A stretch of DNA of 64,000 nucleotides from Streptomyces sp. P3 (GCA_016893485.2 JAFEKX020000001.1:8759501-8823500), one strand, 5' to 3'; counted from the first letter of the stretch, positions 27,304-36,704 are shown. The notes: generated by a model from the letters alone, not told the origin. Numbers and translations: made by a program.

Positions 27304-27759
27304 ATGGCCCTGTGGGACCGCTTCAAGGAGTCCGCGTCGACGATGCAGACCCAGCTCGTCGCGAAGAAGAACGACCTGAAGAGCGGGGCCTTCCGCGACG
27401 CGAGCATGGCGATGTGCGCGCTCGTCGCCGCCGCCGACGGGAAGATCGACCCGTCCGAGCGGCAGCGCGTCGCCCAACTCATCTTCAGCAACGAGGTGTT
27501 GCAGAACTTCCCGGCCGACGACCTCCAGCGGCGTTTCGACGACAACCTCAACAAGCTCACCGCCGACTTCGACTTCGGCAAGGTGGGTGTGCTGCAGGAG
27601 ATCGCCAAGGCGAAGAAGAAGCCGGCCGAGGCGCGTGCCGTCATCCAGATCGGCATCGTCATCGGCGGCGCCGACGGGGACTTCGACGCGACGGAGCGGG
27701 CGGTCGTCCGCGACGCCTGCTTCGCGCTGGGGCTGCCGCCGCACGAGTTCGACCTCTGA
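27304..27759 (+). CDS. TerB family tellurite-resistance protein
   Basis: 151 residues, all-helical TerB fold. The diagnostic paired acidic motifs occur: CALVAAADGKIDPSERQ and IGIVIGGADGDFDATERAVV, each a D-G-x-(I/F)-x-x-x-E metal-binding loop. It begins MALWDRFKESA. TerB-type proteins bind divalent metal and are linked to membrane-associated Ter stress complexes. A BlaI-type palindrome 72 bases upstream and TerD genes beyond the blaI-M56 pair place it in one regulon. Confidence 0.9.
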   Translation: MALWDRFKESASTMQTQLVAKKNDLKSGAFRDASMAMCALVAAADGKIDPSERQRVAQLIFSNEVLQNFPADDLQRRFDDNLNKLTADFDFGKVGVLQEIAKAKKKPAEARAVIQIGIVIGGADGDFDATERAVVRDACFALGLPPHEFDL

Positions 27760-27862
27760 TCCGGGCTCGCGCCTGAGCGCATCACCACCGTGCCCGACAG
27801 GACTCAACTCCCGTCGGCCGCAGTGCTGTTGTGCGCATTGCGGCCGGCCCGGGTCGCCCTGC

Positions 27863-28795
27863 CTACAGCGGTGTGGCCGCGTGCAGGAGCAGCAACAGCG
27901 TCACCGCCGAGTTCGCCGAGAACATCGCGGACAGGGCCGCACCCGTCGCCGCGCTCCAGAGCGCCAGGCCCACGGTGGTGAAGAGGGGCGGCCAGGTGCG
28001 GGCCGGAGGCGGTGGGGCCAGCAGGGCGGCGACCCGGCGGGGGAGCGGGCCCGGTGCCGCGAGGGCCGCGAGGGTCGGTGCCGGGGTGCCGCGCGAGACG
28101 AGGGCCGCCTTGCCGATCGCGCGGGCGACGGCCCTGCGGCTGCCGACGGACTGGGCGGCCTCCTCGTCCGCCCAGCGCTCCGTGACGTAGGAGACGGCTG
28201 TGCGCAGTGGCAGTAGGAACGGGTTTGCCTGGGCGGCCAGTTGGGCGATCAGCAGGTGGCGGTGGTGCCGGGCGGTGAGGTGGGCTCGCTCGTGGGCGAA
28301 CAGGGCGCGGCGTTCACGGGAGTTGAGGCAGGCGAGCATCGCGGTGGTGACCACGATGCGGTCGCGTGGGCCGGCGGGCAGGGCGTAGGCGTACGGCTCG
28401 TCGTCGGGGAGGACCGCGACCGATGTGTCGCGCAGGCCGGTGAGTGCCGCATGGGCCTTGCGCCGAACTCGCCGGTGGCGCAGGAGAGTTCGGCCGCAGC
28501 CCAGGACGATCGCGAGCAGTACGGGAATCGCGGCCTTCCCTACGATGTCGTCGTGCGGCACGCTCTCCCGTACCTCGGGGTCCGACCAGCCGTCCGGCAG
28601 TGGGTTGCCCGGCAGTTGGGCGGTGCCGACCACCATGAGCAGGCCCACGCACAGCGTGCTGCACAGGGCCATGACGGCGGCCATGACGCTCAACAGGCTT
28701 GTGGCGGTGCGCGGATGGAGGTGCTGGGTGGCCAGGCGGGCGATCGGCCAGGCCGTCAGCGGCAGGACGAGCGGCAGGAGGACGAAGACGCCCAC
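27863..28795 (-). CDS. M56 family (BlaR1-like) membrane metallopeptidase
   Basis: 310 residues. The gluzincin motif appears as FAHERAHLTARHH (HExxH-like, with HERAH), flanked by membrane helices: LLPLVLPLTAWPIARLA, SLLSVMAAVMALCSTLCVGLLMV, AIPVLLAIVLGC, and a C-terminal pair ending NSAVTLLLLLHAAT. There is no penicillin-binding sensor domain as in BlaR1. It starts six bases after the blaI stop, so the two are co-expressed, and its expected role is to cleave the repressor when a signal is sensed. Intact. Confidence 0.88.
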   Translation of the reverse strand: MGVFVLLPLVLPLTAWPIARLATQHLHPRTATSLLSVMAAVMALCSTLCVGLLMVVGTAQLPGNPLPDGWSDPEVRESVPHDDIVGKAAIPVLLAIVLGCGRTLLRHRRVRRKAHAALTGLRDTSVAVLPDDEPYAYALPAGPRDRIVVTTAMLACLNSRERRALFAHERAHLTARHHRHLLIAQLAAQANPFLLPLRTAVSYVTERWADEEAAQSVGSRRAVARAIGKAALVSRGTPAPTLAALAAPGPLPRRVAALLAPPPPARTWPPLFTTVGLALWSAATGAALSAMFSANSAVTLLLLLHAATPL

Positions 28796-28801
28796 GGAAC
28801 G

Positions 28802-29191
28802 TCAGCCCGCCGACTCGTCTGCGGCCTGGTCGAGCAGATCGCGCAGCAGCTGCTCGTCGTCGTCCGGGAGTGCGGTGATGAAGCTGGCCAGCACCGCCCG
28901 GCGGTCCTGCTCGCGGTCCAGCACCTTGCGCATCTTCAGCGCGGCGAGTCCCGCCTCGTCCGCGGCGGGCGACCAGACGAAGGAGCGCCCCTCCCGTACG
29001 CGGGTCACGGCCTGCTTCTCCAGCAGTCGGCTCAGCACGGTCATCACCGTCGTGTACGCGAGCGTGGCGTCCAGCCGCTCCTGCACCCAGGCCGCGGTCA
29101 CCGGTACGTCGGCCGTACGCAGCACGCTGAGCACCTTGATCTCCAGCTCGCCCTGCGCCCTGCGCTGCGGGCGCGGATCAGGCTCCGCCAC
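28802..29191 (-). CDS. BlaI/MecI/CopY family repressor
   Basis: 129 residues from a GTG at 29191. The winged helix reads ELEIKVLSVLRTADVPVTAAWV, then TLAYTTVMTVLSRLLEKQAV with the signature YTTVMTVLSRL, followed by the wing REGRSFVW and a helical dimerisation tail with the region cut by M56 peptidases. It is the first gene of the blaI-M56 operon and divergent from terD. The palindrome TCTACATTGTTGTAGA lies in the divergent promoter region, and a one-base variant lies before terB. Confidence 0.92.
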   Translation of the reverse strand: MAEPDPRPQRRAQGELEIKVLSVLRTADVPVTAAWVQERLDATLAYTTVMTVLSRLLEKQAVTRVREGRSFVWSPAADEAGLAALKMRKVLDREQDRRAVLASFITALPDDDEQLLRDLLDQAADESAG

Positions 29192-29327
29192 GTTCCGTCT
29201 CCTGCCTGCCGGTGCGGGGTCGTGAGCGTCCCATCGTATCGACGCGGTGTCGGTGGAGGTGGCGACGCTGTGCCGGGCGACGCACCCACGCGGTGCCGGT
29301 CGACCGTGCCGTCCGCCCTCGATTATT

Positions 29328-29343
29328 TCTACATTGTTGTAGA
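29328..29343. promoter_or_regulatory. BlaI-type operator between blaI and terD
   Basis: TCTACATTGTTGTAGA, identical at 15 of 16 positions to the site before terB. It lies 59 bases before the terD ATG and 137 bases before the divergent blaI start, suited to control both. The surroundings (TTATTTCTACATTG) are unusually AT-rich. Confidence 0.75.
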
Positions 29344-29401
29344 TTCTAGTGCGGGTCCGCGCCGCGGATCCGGACCATCGGCGTGTGTGGAGGGACGAAT
29401 C

Positions 29402-29977
29402 ATGGGTGTTTCCCTGTCCAAGGGTGGCAACGTTTCGCTGAGCAAGGAGGCGCCGGGTCTTTCGGCGGTGCTGGTCGGGCTCGGCTGGGACGTGCGCACC
29501 ACGACCGGCACCGACTTCGACCTGGACGCCTCGGCGCTGCTGCTCGACGCCTCGGGCAAGGTCCTCTCGGACCAGCACTTCGTCTTCTACAACAACCTCA
29601 AGAGCCCCGACGGTTCGGTCGAGCACACCGGTGACAACACCACCGGTGAGGGCGAGGGCGACGACGAGTCCCTCAAGGTGGACCTCGCGGCCGTACCCGC
29701 AGAGGTCGACAAGATCGTGTTCCCCGTCTCGATCCACGACGGCGAGTCCCGCGCGCAGAGCTTCGGCCAGGTCCGCAACGCCTTCATCCGTGTCGTCAAC
29801 CAGGCCGGTGGCGCCGAACTGGCCCGCTACGACCTCTCCGAGGACGCTTCGACCGAGACCGCGATGGTCTTCGGCGAGCTGTACCGCAACGGCGCCGAGT
29901 GGAAGTTCCGTGCCGTGGGCCAGGGTTACGCGTCCGGCCTGGCGGGGATCGCCTCCGACTTCGGCGTGGGCGTCTGA
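29402..29977 (+). CDS. terD: TerD family stress protein
   Basis: 191 residues, intact TerD calcium-binding fold. Typical pieces are MGVSLSKGGNVSLSKE, VGLGWDVRTTTGTDFDLDAS, FVFYNNLKSPDGSVEHTGDN (acidic Ca2+ site), DDESLKVDL, FPVSIHDGE, FGQVRNAFIRVVNQ and a C-terminal GLAGIASDFGV. TerD proteins bind calcium and are linked to tellurite, oxidative and phage stress and to differentiation in Streptomyces. A BlaI-type operator lies 59 bases upstream. About 90% identical by eye to the TerD at 36129-36704. Confidence 0.95.
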   Translation: MGVSLSKGGNVSLSKEAPGLSAVLVGLGWDVRTTTGTDFDLDASALLLDASGKVLSDQHFVFYNNLKSPDGSVEHTGDNTTGEGEGDDESLKVDLAAVPAEVDKIVFPVSIHDGESRAQSFGQVRNAFIRVVNQAGGAELARYDLSEDASTETAMVFGELYRNGAEWKFRAVGQGYASGLAGIASDFGVGV

Positions 29978-30002
29978 GAACCGGCGCGAGGAGAGGTCAC
30001 GT

Positions 30003-30586
30003 ATGTCGGTCAACCTGGGCAAGGGCCAGCAGATCAGCCTGAGCAAGTCGGATGGCAGCAGCCTGAGTTCGGTCGGATGGGGCTCGGCTGGCAGGCCGCG
30101 CCGCGCAAGGGCTTCCTGGCCAGGCTGGCCGGGTCCCGCGAGATCGACTTGGACGCGTCGGCGCTGCTCTTCGCCGGCCGTGAGCCGGTCGACGTCGTCT
30201 TCTTCCAGCATCTGACGAGCGACGACGGCTCGGTCCGGCACACCGGGGACAACCTGACCGGGGGCGCGGGCGCAGGCGGTGACGACGAGATGATCCTTGT
30301 CGATCTCGGTCAAGTGCCCGACCGCGTCGACCAGATCGTCTTCACGGTCAACTCGTTCACCGGGCAGACGTTCGCCGAAGTGGAGAACGCCTTCTGCCGG
30401 TTGGTCGACGAGACCACCGGGCAGGAGCTGGCCCGCTACACGCTCAGCGGCGGCGGCACGCACACCGCGCAGATCATGGCGAAGCTCCACCGCGACGGCG
30501 GGAGCTGGCAGTTGAAGGCGATCGGCGAGCCCGCGGCCGGCCGGACGTTCCAGGACCTGCTGCCCGCCGTGGCCGCCCATCTGTGA
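30003..30586 (+). CDS. TerD-like protein, divergent, frame-interrupted
   Basis: About 194 residues. Starts MSVNLGKGQQISLSKSDGSS; an indel near 30075 leads to MGLGWQAAPRKG...EIDLDASALLF, HLTSDDGSVRHTGDNLTGGA, VDLGQVPDRVDQIVFTVNSF and AFCRLVDETTGQELARYTLSG. The TerD core with its Ca2+-site residues (DLDAS, DDGS.RHTGDN) is preserved. It follows terD by 25 bases and so shares its transcript and presumably its BlaI control. It belongs to the more distant TerD/TerX-like branch. Confidence 0.82.
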
Positions 30587-30607
30587 CGGTGCCGCCCAAC
30601 TGCCCGG

Positions 30608-30873
30608 TCAGTCCCGGGAGTTGCCGAACAGGACGCGGTAGGCGATGAGCAGGACGAGGGAGCCGCCGATCGCCGCACCCCAGGTGTAGAGGTCGAAGAA
30701 CTGCTTCTCCACCGGGCGGTCGAAGAACCGGGCCGAGATCCAGCCGCCCACGAACGCGCCCGCGACGCCGATGAGGGTCGTGCCGATGAAGCCGCCCGGG
30801 TCGCGTCCGGGAGCAGGATCTTGGCGATGCCTCCGGCGAGCAGACCGAGGATGATCCAGCCGATGATGCCCAC
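30608..30873 (-). CDS. GlsB/YeaQ/YmgE family membrane protein
   Basis: About 87 residues, a transglycosylase-associated/GlsB small membrane protein. Starts (GTG) MGIIGWIILGLLAGGIAKILLP; after an indel near 30800 it continues GGFIGTTLIGVAGAFVGGWI, an Arg/Phe loop and GAAIGGSLVLLIAYRVLFG. Three Gly-rich helices are the family hallmark. It is convergent with the TerD-like gene, with a 21-base gap. Family members are general-stress membrane proteins of unknown biochemistry. Confidence 0.8.
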
Positions 30874-31074
30874 GTCGTCGTCCTCCAGAGAATGTCGGTT
30901 GCCCGGTTGCGCAACCCTAAGATATTGGTGAGGACGTGATTCCGGGCGGGTGCGGTTGCGGAGCCGGATGCCCGCCTGCTCCTCCACCAGCGCCGGATCA
31001 TGCGCCTGGGGCAGGTGCCGTCCGACGGGCGTGCGCGGCCGGACACCTAGACTGGAGCGGCGCGGGTACGGCGC

Positions 31075-31467
31075 GTGACGATCAGGGCGGGACGGGAGCG
31101 GGCTGTGGCAGCGGGCATCGGTGGTTTCGAGGATCCGTCCGCCGAGGTGCTGGCGGAGGCGGCCGCCGCGTTCGGGCTGCTGGCGTCCGCGGCCCGGCTG
31201 CACCTGATGTGGGCGCTGGCGCAGGGCGAGTGCGACGTCACCCATCTCGCGGACCGGGTCGGCGGCGCCCTGCCCGCCGTCAGCCAGCACCTGGCGAAGC
31301 TGAAACTGGCGGGCCTCGTGCGCTCCCGCCGGGACGGCCGACGGCAGATCTACTACGTCGACGACCCCGACGTCGTCACCGTCGTCCGGGTCATGGTCGG
31401 CCAGCTGGCCGCGCGTGCCGAGGGGGCCTACGCACCCGCCCGCAGCCTGCGCGGGACCGGTGGCTGA
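31075..31467 (+). CDS. ArsR/SmtB family metal-type repressor
   Basis: 130 residues. The winged helix is AAAFGLLASAARLHLMWALAQGECDVTHLADRVGGALPAVSQHLAKLKLAGLVRSRRDGRRQIYYV in short pieces: ARLHLMWAL, CDVTHLADRVG, VSQHLAKLKLAGLV, RRDGRRQIYYV. The Cys-Asp before the recognition helix resembles the alpha-3 metal site of SmtB/CadC-like sensors. Its stop overlaps the GTG of the P-type ATPase gene by eight bases, so sensor and transporter are translationally coupled. The start may be the GTG at 31105. Confidence 0.88.
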   Translation: MTIRAGRERAVAAGIGGFEDPSAEVLAEAAAAFGLLASAARLHLMWALAQGECDVTHLADRVGGALPAVSQHLAKLKLAGLVRSRRDGRRQIYYVDDPDVVTVVRVMVGQLAARAEGAYAPARSLRGTGG

Positions 31468-34143
31468 CACCACCGCGGCCTCGGACGCCGGCGTACTTCC
31501 TCCCGAGCCCGCACGCGGCGACGACGGCCCGATACCGGGAGTGCCGACCGTGCTGCAGACGCTGCGCCGGCTGGACAGCGGTCCGCGGGGTCTGACGGAG
31601 GCGGAGGCCGCGGAGCGACAGGCCCGCCACGGGGCCAACGTCCTGCCGACCCACGGGGAGACCTCCTGGCCGCGCGTGCTGATCCGGAGCCCGCGCGATC
31701 CGTTCACCGCCGTACTGCTCGGCCTCGGCCTTGTCTCGGCGGCGGTCGCCTCCTGGGGCACCGCCTGCGTCATCCTCCTGCTGGTCGCGGTCAGTTGTGT
31801 GCTGCGGACCTCGGGGAGTACCGGGCAGGCCGGTCCATGGCCGGGCTGCGCGGACTGGTCGCCACCACGGCCACCGTGCTGCGCCGCGCGGACGAGGACG
31901 CGCCGCCGGACACCCGGGAGATCCCCGTGGACGACCTGGTGCCCGGCGATGTGATCCGGCTCGGCCCGGGCGACCTTGTCCCGGCCGACGTACGACTGCT
32001 GCGCGCCCAGGGACTGACCGTGCACCAGGCCGCGCTCACCGGCGAGTCGGCGCCCGTGCCGAAGGCCGCCGCCGACACCGCGAGCGCTGCTTCCGGCGGA
32101 GTGTTCGACCAGCCTCAACTCTGCTTCCAGGGCAGCGGCGTCGCGTCCGGGAGCGCCACCGCGGTCGTCGTCGAGACCGGCGCGCGGACCCGGTTCGCCG
32201 CCGCCCACGGCCGGGGCGGTGCCCGGCGCGAGGCGAGCGCCTTCGACCGGTCGGTGCACGGCATCTCCTGGATCCTCATCCGGTTCATGCTGCTGACCCC
32301 GCCGCTGGTCCTCATGGCCAACGCGACCCTGCGCGACCGCGGTCTGGAGACGCTGCCCTTCTCCGTCGCGGTGGCCGTCGGACTGACCCCGGAGATGCTG
32401 CCGGTCATCGTCACCATCTGCCTCGCGCGCGGCGCCTCTCTGCTGGCCCGCACCCACGGCGTCATCGTCAAGCGGCTGCCCGCACTGCACGACCTCGGCG
32501 CCGTCGACGTGCTCTGCCTGGACAAGACGGGCACGCTCACCCAGGACCGGCCGGTCCTCGACCGCGCCCTCGGCCCGGACGGCCAGGACGATCCCGAGGT
32601 GCTCCGCTGGGCCGCCGTGAACGCCTGGTGGACCCTCCAACTCGCCGACCTGCCCGCCCCGGACGCCCTCGACGAAGCGGTCCTGGACGCCGTCGAGGAG
32701 GACGACCTCATGGCCTACGACGGGGTGGCCGCCCTTCCCTTCGATCCGGTACGGCGCCTCGCCACCGCCGTCGTCCGCACACCCGGCCGGCTAGGCACGC
32801 ACACCCTCGTCGTCAAGGGCGCCGTGGAAGCCGTACTGGAACGCTGTGCCCTGACGGCGGAGGAGCGCGACAAGCTGCTCGCCCTCGCCGCCACCCACGC
32901 CGACGACGGACTGCGCGTCCTGGCGGTCGCCCTCGCCGAACTCCCCCCACTCTCGGCTTCGATCGAGCGGGGACCCCGTCGCCCGCACCCGCGAGCACGT
33001 CCCCGCCGACGAACGCGGGCTCACCTTCCGGGGTTCGTCACCCTGAAGGACGCCCTCGCCCCCACCGCCGCCGAAGCGCTGAAGGTCCTCGCCGACCGGG
33101 GCGTCACCGTCAAGATCCTCACCGGCGACCACCCGGGCACCGCCGTCCGCGCCTGCCGCGACCTGGGCATCGCCCTACCCCCGGACGGCGTCCTCACCGC
33201 AGACCGCATCGAGCGGCTCGACGACGGCGACCTCGCCGCGACCGCGTCCCGCACCACCGTCTTCGCCCGCTGCACCCCCGAGCACAAGGCCCGCATCGCG
33301 ACGGCCCTGCGCACGGGCGGACACACCGTCGGCTATCTCGGCGACGGCGTCAACGACCTGCCCGCCCTGCGCGCCGCCGACGTCGGGATCGCCCCGCGCG
33401 AGGCCGTGGCCGTCGCCAGGGACAGCGCCGACGTGGTCCTCGCCGAGAAGGACCTCACCGCGATCGGCCACAGCATCGCGGCCGGACGGTACGCGGGCGG
33501 CAACATCGCCACCTACCTGCGGATCACCCTCTCCTCGAACCTCGGCAACGTCATCGCGATGCTCGCCGCCGGCCTCCTCCTGCCCTATCTGCCGATGCTC
33601 CCGGCCCAGGTGCTGGCACAGAACCTGTGCTTCGACGTCGCCCAGCTCGCCTTCGCCCACGACCGCCCCCACCCCGCGGTGCTCCGCCGCCCGACCGTGC
33701 TCCGCCCGCGCGACCTGCTGCGCTTCATCGTCGGCTTCGGCGCCCTCAACGCCGTCGCCGACCTCGCCACCTTCGGCGTCCTCGCCTTCGCCCTCTACGG
33801 CCTCGACGACGAGGCGGTGTTCCACTCCGGCTGGTTCACCGAGAACCTCATCACCCAGGCCCTGGTGATGCTGCTCCTGCGCGCCGGACGCCACACGGCC
33901 GAGGGCCGCAAACCAGGTCCGATCGGCTGGGCGGCGGGCGCGCTCACCGCCGTAGGACTGCTGTTGCCGTTCACCCCGCTCGGCTCGCTGCTCGGTCTCA
34001 CCCCGCTGCCCGCCGTCTACTACCTGCTGCTGGCCGCGGTCCTCGTGCTGTACGCGGTGGGCCTCACGGCGGTCAGGTCGCGGGCGGAACGGCACCTGAC
34101 CGATCCCGGCCGACCGGCTCCCGGCGCTTCACACGGGCCTTAA
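31460..34143 (+). CDS. mgtA: Magnesium-type P-type ATPase (MgtA family)
   Basis: About 890 residues, a P3B/MgtA-like cation pump. Motifs in order: LTEAEAAERQARHGANVLP, TGES (LTGESAPV), VGLTPEMLPVIV in TM4, phosphorylation site CLDKTGTLT, KGAVEAVLERC (nucleotide domain), LTGDHPGTA and YLGDGVNDLPALRAADVGI, then six C-terminal helices. TPEMLP in TM4 is characteristic of MgtA/MgtB. An indel near 31805 and a compensating pair around 32955 and 33040 break the frame. Coupling to an ArsR regulator suggests control by a metal ion rather than a Mg2+ leader; no riboswitch-like leader fits because the genes overlap. Confidence 0.85.
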
Positions 34144-34217
34144 TCCGTGTGCTGTACAAGGGTTTACCGGTACTTTCGGGTGCCGGACGCACAGGTGGCC
34201 CCGAGAGAAGGCGGGAG

Positions 34218-34879
34218 ATGGCGGAACCCCGGACACGGCGGCGCTGGCTCACGCCGGTGATCTTCGCGGTCGTCGTCTACGTGATCGTGCGGGCGGCCGA
34301 CACCCCGCAGGCCGCCACGCCACCCTCGGCCGGGACGACCGGACCGGCTGCATCCGCCGCCCCGACCAGCCCCTCCGCCAAGGCCACCACCTCGGCCTAC
34401 GACCCCGCCGCCTACGCCGCCCAGGTCCGCACCCGGGCCCAACAGGCCGATGTCAGCGCCCAGTTGGTGATGGCGGTCCTCTACAACGAGGCGTACAAGC
34501 CGCACGACCCGGCCCTGGAGAGGGCCTGGCAGAAGTACAAGCCGGACGCCGCCTTCGGCATCGCGAACATGCACCGCGCCACCTTCGACGAGGTCAAGAA
34601 GGGCCGGGACTTCGCCGGCCGGAGCTGGGACGAACTGCCCGACGACCGCGACCTCGCCATCGAGGCCGAGGCCTGGTACCTGCACGACCTGTCGGCCCAG
34701 CTCCCCCGACCTGGCGCTCCTCCCTCAGCCGCGACCAACTTCTCGCGCTCGGCTACAACACCGGCGCAGGGAACATGCTCGCCTTCGCGGCCGGTACGAG
34801 ACCGGGCACCCAGGCGCAGTCCTATCTCGACCGGCTGCACACCAACTGGGCCAAGGCGGGCAAGGCCGTCGGAGGGTGA
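34218..34879 (+). CDS. Secreted lytic-transglycosylase-like protein
   Basis: About 220 residues. The N-terminus has a short membrane anchor (WLTPVIFAVVVYVIVRAAD) and a Pro/Ser/Thr-rich linker. The main domain begins AYAAQVRTRAQQADVSAQLVMAVLYNEAYKP, with the catalytic-type Glu in LYNEAYKP, and continues FGIANMHRATFDEV. After an indel near 34706 it ends SLSRDQLLALGYNTGAGNML and YLDRLHTNWAKAG. This is the SLT/lysozyme-like fold that cleaves peptidoglycan glycan strands at the cell surface. It follows mgtA by 74 bases on the same strand. Confidence 0.7.
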
Positions 34880-34909
34880 ACTCCCCGCACGCGGTGGGTG
34901 GTTGACGGC

Positions 34910-35488
34910 TCAGGCCGATCGCGTGCCGCCCATCTCGGCGGTGAAGGCGACGGGATCCGTGTCGAAGCCCCGGACCAGCTCGCGGAACTCCCAGGCGCCC
35001 GATCCGTCCCGGGTGAACTCCGCGACCGTCATGGCGGTGGACCCGGCGAGCCGCGCGAAGTCGTCCTCCAGCAGCTTCTGGTACCCGTCGACGACCAGGA
35101 CCCCCGCGTTCCTGAGGTCGCCGAAGGTCTTGGGGCCGTCACCGTTCTGCTGGATCGCCACGCCTACGACGACCCGCGCGAAGGAGGCCGCCAGGCGGTC
35201 GAGTTCCAGGACCATCACCTCCACGTATCCGAAGCCCAGACCGGTCTCGCTGTGCCGGGGCATGTTGATGGTGCCGTCCGGCGAGCGGCTGTCGTGGTGG
35301 ACGACATAGACCGCAGGTCCGTAGGGGGCGTCCACGGAATGGGTCGTGGCGACGAGGTCGAGATGGTGGGGCGGCCGACTCCAGGGACTCGGATCCCATT
35401 TGAGCCGCACCTCGACCTTCCCGATTCCCTTGCTGACACTGCTCACCGACTGGTGCCTCTCCCTCTCCCGAGCGGAACTGTTCGTCAT
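34910..35488 (-). CDS. TerD-domain protein
   Basis: About 192 residues. The TerD fold is recognisable by KVEVRLKWDPSPW, HLDLVATTHS, VVHHDSRSPDGTINMPRHSE (the acidic loop), LGFGYVEVMVLELDRLAASFARVVVGVAIQQ (in part) and ELVRGFDTDPVAF. It is a more divergent member than the two near-identical TerDs; the start MTNSSAREREHQ-like region at 35488 is preferred to 35497. It is convergent with the transglycosylase-like gene and precedes the TatB gene on the same strand. Confidence 0.8.
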   Translation of the reverse strand: MTNSSARERERHQSVSSVSKGIGKVEVRLKWDPSPWSRPPHHLDLVATTHSVDAPYGPAVYVVHHDSRSPDGTINMPRHSETGLGFGYVEVMVLELDRLAASFARVVVGVAIQQNGDGPKTFGDLRNAGVLVVDGYQKLLEDDFARLAGSTAMTVAEFTRDGSGAWEFRELVRGFDTDPVAFTAEMGGTRSA

Positions 35489-35540
35489 GACGTGCATCGA
35501 GAGGGCGGCCGGGCCCGCTCCCTGCTCGTGCCGGGGTGCG

Positions 35541-35969
35541 TCAGGGGCTCGCCGCGTCGAACCCCTCGGGGCGCTGGGCGGCCTTCTCCAACGTCACTGC
35601 GGGCGCCGCCGCTCGCGGTTCCGGGCCGTCCGCGGTCACCCGTACGGCCTCGGCCACCTCCGCCAACTCCCGCCTCGGGTCAAGGGCGTTGCGGATGTCG
35701 TCCAGGCCCAGGTCGAGGCCGGTGCCGTCACCGTCGAGCAGGTGCTTGCGCACGAACGCCTTCGGGTGCAGATCCTCGAGCTCGAAGTCCTTGAACTCCG
35801 GCCCCAGTTCGGAGCGGATTCCTTCCTTCGCGCTGTCGGAGATCGCCCGTACCTTGCGCACGAACTCCGCCGCGCTCTGGATGATCTCCGGCAACTTGTC
35901 CGGGCCGAAGAGCAGGACGGCCAGAATCGCCAGTGTGAACAGTTCCGGCAGTCCTACGTCCGGGAACAT
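35541..35969 (-). CDS. tatB: TatB-type twin-arginine translocase subunit (paralog)
   Basis: About 142 residues from the ATG at 35969. The single N-terminal helix FPDVGLPELFTLAILAVLLFGPDKLPEII contains the Glu-8 and FGP-x-KLP motifs of TatA/TatB. It is followed by an amphipathic helix and the TatB-like ELGPEFKDFELEDLHPKAFVRKHLL. This is very like the housekeeping Streptomyces TatB, but the gene sits between TerD genes rather than near sigE/htrA, suggesting a second copy. Whether it replaces or modifies the main Tat complex is unknown. Confidence 0.85.
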   Translation of the reverse strand: MFPDVGLPELFTLAILAVLLFGPDKLPEIIQSAAEFVRKVRAISDSAKEGIRSELGPEFKDFELEDLHPKAFVRKHLLDGDGTGLDLGLDDIRNALDPRRELAEVAEAVRVTADGPEPRAAAPAVTLEKAAQRPEGFDAASP

Positions 35970-36128
35970 CCGCCGCTCCTCGCTGTCCGTACCGGCCGGC
36001 TCGCCCGTCGTCATGGCTCCGCCCGGTGCGGATCACTTTAGCTGTTGCGCAAGTATGGGAACCGTCGGGTCGGGTTCCGCGTTGGAACCAAGTGACGTAC
36101 AGAAGGCGATAGTCAGGAGGAAAGAGCC

Positions 36129-36704
36129 GTGGGAGTTTCCCTGGGCAAGGGCGGCAACGTTTCACTGAGCAAGGAGGTGCCGGGGCTTACGGCGGTGCTC
36201 GTCGGGCTCGGCTGGGACGTGCGCACCACGACCGGTGCGGACTACGACCTGGACGCCTCCGCACTGTTGTTGAACGCGTCGGGCAAGGTCGTCTCCGACC
36301 AGCACTTCGTCTTCTACAACAACCTCAGGAGCCCGGACGGCTCGGTGGAGCACACCGGCGACAACCTCACCGGTGAGGGCGAGGGCGACGACGAGAGCAT
36401 CAAGGTGAACCTCGCGGCCGTACCCGCCGAGATCGACAAGATCGTCTTCCCGGTGTCCATCCACGACGCGGAAGCGCGCGGCCAGAGCTTCGGCCAGGTC
36501 CGCAACGCGTTCATCCGGGTGGTGAACCAGGCGAACAACGGGGAGATCGCCCGTTACGACCTCTCCGAGGACGCCTCATCCGAGACCGCGATGGTCTTCG
36601 GCGAGCTGTACCGCCACGGCGCGGAGTGGAAGTTCCGGGCGGTCGGCCAGGGCTATGCCTCCGGACTGGCCGGCATCGCCTCGGACTTCGGGGTCAACGT
36701 CTGA
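36129..36704 (+). CDS. terD: TerD family stress protein (second near-identical copy)
   Basis: 191 residues, intact: MGVSLGKGGNVSLSKE, WDVRTTTGADYDLDAS, NNLRSPDGSVEHTGDNL, DDESIKVNL, FGQVRNAFIRVVNQANN and GLAGIASDFGVNV. A strong ribosome site (AGGAGG) precedes the GTG start. It differs from the 29402 copy by scattered conservative changes, so the two are paralogs. No BlaI-type palindrome is found upstream here, so its control differs. A 20-bp hairpin follows about 200 bases downstream. Confidence 0.95.
   Translation: MGVSLGKGGNVSLSKEVPGLTAVLVGLGWDVRTTTGADYDLDASALLLNASGKVVSDQHFVFYNNLRSPDGSVEHTGDNLTGEGEGDDESIKVNLAAVPAEIDKIVFPVSIHDAEARGQSFGQVRNAFIRVVNQANNGEIARYDLSEDASSETAMVFGELYRHGAEWKFRAVGQGYASGLAGIASDFGVNV

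Noticed and set aside
28241..29977. Long frame joining upstream sequence to terD
   Set aside because: Only the part from 29402 is TerD; the upstream part is antisense to M56 and blaI.
31415..31459. Earlier in-frame start for mgtA inside arsR
   Set aside because: The GTG at 31460 overlaps the arsR stop in a standard coupling arrangement; upstream residues are not conserved-looking.
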